This document shows positions 63,182 to 64,000 of a stretch of DNA of 64,000 nt, piece by piece. The translations under genes were made by a program, and so were the position numbers. Location of the stretch: positions 43,698-107,697 of the forward strand of contig NEXD01000001.1 of assembly GCA_003019595.1 (NCBI GenBank). Reading direction: 5' to 3'. Source of the DNA: Candidatus Marsarchaeota G1 archaeon BE_D. GTDB taxonomy: Archaea > Thermoproteota > Thermoprotei_A > Marsarchaeales > Marsarchaeaceae. The notes below the pieces were generated by a model, which saw nothing but the letters and a program-made list of their open reading frames with translations, had not been told where the DNA came from and searched no databases. Numbering within the stretch: the first letter of the stretch is position 1; every line of letters begins with the position of its first letter.

Positions 63182-63560
63182 CAACGCGCAAGCAAGAACA
63201 TTTGAGGCGCTGCTTGCGGCTGCAATATTAGCATTTTCGTTAAGCACACCTTTGTATGTTGAATATCAACCAACTCAGCATTCACAAAACGCGCAAGTGT
63301 TGCTTAATAACTTGGTATACAGCGGAACCTTGGCTCATTATATTCACCAACCCCAAAATCTTTCAAATTTGGTTAATCAGTATGTTCATGGGCATGCATG
63401 GGCTCTTTTGGTTTACCAATACGATAACGGTAAACTTATTCCGTTTTTCAAAATTGAGCGGGGTCAACTCAAAAGCGGCTCTTTTGCACAAGCGATATTT
63501 TACGTTTTGTTGCAAAACGGGACGGTGAAAGCATTTTATGCGTACTTCTCGTATTCGTAA
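63174..63560 (+). CDS. Pilin-like protein, probable CTG start
   Basis: The track start (ATG... at 63252) would cut through the N-terminal helix. In the same frame SNAQARTFEALLAAAILAFSLSTPLYVEY is open back to 63162, and the only nearby start-like codon is CTG 63174, overlapping the stop of the gene before. With it the protein is 128 aa, a pseudopilin-like helix plus small soluble domain (NNLVYSGTLAHYI, LLQNGTVKAFYAYF). Confidence 0.6.
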   Translation: MNSNAQARTFEALLAAAILAFSLSTPLYVEYQPTQHSQNAQVLLNNLVYSGTLAHYIHQPQNLSNLVNQYVHGHAWALLVYQYDNGKLIPFFKIERGQLKSGSFAQAIFYVLLQNGTVKAFYAYFSYS

Positions 63561-64000
63561 AGCACAAGCGATCATTTTTATGGCACTCATAATTGTTTCG
63601 CTTATTTATACAACGGTGGCCTTTACATTAACACCCTATTTGGCACAGAGCGAAGCTACACAAGCGGAAGTTTATACAGAATCCCTACTTACTGCATTAG
63701 GCATCGCGTCCAAAAATCAGAATGTCACTCTCGCTATTAACACTTTTAACTCACTCATAAAAAACATGTTAGCTCTCAATTCTTCTTTAGTGAGTTTTCT
63801 CGAGCTACAAGGTAATCCCAACTTTGTATATTACGGCTATCAAAAAACGCTCGAAGTAGATGGTGTTGTCTATGCGTTAGCAAGCTATCCACCATATTTT
63901 GTTAATGCAAGTGTGCAATTATTACTGGTAAACGCAAGCAGGAATACGTATATATTTACTTTAGCGTATCACTTCGTTGTAAATGGCGAAAATGTCCTTC
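63538..64000 (+). CDS. Pilin-like protein (partial, runs off the window)
   Basis: ATG 63538 opens a frame that stays open to the window end. RTSRIRKAQAIIFMALIIVSLIYTTVAF is a basic start plus hydrophobic helix of pilin type, then a beta-rich, Asn/Ser-rich exterior (NASVQLLLVNASRNTYIFTLAY). It overlaps the previous gene by 23 nt. The track lists only the antisense ORF 63363-63590 here. Confidence 0.6.
   Translation, partial: MRTSRIRKAQAIIFMALIIVSLIYTTVAFTLTPYLAQSEATQAEVYTESLLTALGIASKNQNVTLAINTFNSLIKNMLALNSSLVSFLELQGNPNFVYYGYQKTLEVDGVVYALASYPPYFVNASVQLLLVNASRNTYIFTLAYHFVVNGENVL

Overview
The window is a low-GC archaeal chromosome segment from a TACK-type (non-euryarchaeal) organism. The evidence is ribosomal protein S26e together with L37e, L44e and S27e, archaeal primase PriS/PriL, GINS, PCNA and FEN1, RNA polymerase subunit L and TFS, aCPSF1/FttA, G1P dehydrogenase and CDP-archaeol synthase (ether lipids), a tetraether-synthase-like radical SAM protein, and tRNA genes rich in introns. 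Many genes look leaderless, with an A/T-rich TATA-like element about 20-28 nt before a start codon that is often GTG or TTG. I cannot place it at phylum level from sequence alone. No rRNA and no CRISPR array were seen.

Layout. 1-9.6 kb: core genes (SSSCA1-type zinc ribbon, UPF0147, thymidylate kinase), then an HD hydrolase / XPD-like Fe-S helicase / RecA-like ATPase / CDP-archaeol synthase run, a PUA protein, a CDP-alcohol phosphatidyltransferase, S26e, an acidic small protein, a one-ribbon TFS relative and ABCE1. 9.5-16.3 kb: triosephosphate isomerase, a gap with a possible transposase remnant, and cell-surface/glycan genes. 16.3-20.8 kb: tRNA-Gln, a DipZ-like thioredoxin-fold protein, a two-domain ThyX broken at an A7 run, a candidate structured RNA, tRNA-Ala and a PLP enzyme. 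20.8-25.2 kb: an accessory island next to tRNA-Leu(GAG), with a decayed IS copy, a 54-aa Cys-containing ORF, a radical SAM enzyme and an exporter split at an A7 run. 25.2-32.6 kb: a long minus-strand replication/transcription/translation cluster (L10e, Dph2, Csl4, RpoL, RNase III-like, TFS, PCNA, PriL, PriS, GINS, L44e, S27e).

32.6-39.2 kb: two more IS remnants, NAD kinase, Nob1, a tRNA methyltransferase, three intron-containing tRNAs, and a secE gene missed by the ORF track. 39.2-47 kb: Lsm-L37e, FttA-proteasome beta, G1P dehydrogenase, UPF0179, FKBP, NIP7-like and an NSUN methyltransferase. 47-57.6 kb: tRNA-His, a doubly interrupted tRNA-Met, EF-1beta, CDC48-wHTH-FEN1, PCMT/DUF371, Trm5, AspRS, tRNA-Ala, SfsA and the tetraether-synthase-like enzyme. 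57.9-64 kb: a type IV pilus-like locus with one secretion ATPase, one TadC/FlaJ-like membrane protein and at least five pilin-like proteins, running off the window end.

The best candidates for something undescribed are the radical SAM/Cys-peptide/exporter island, the pilus locus whose ATPase carries a zinc ribbon, two essential-looking or transporter genes interrupted at identical A7 runs, two genes whose only plausible start is CTG, and the unusual tRNA introns.
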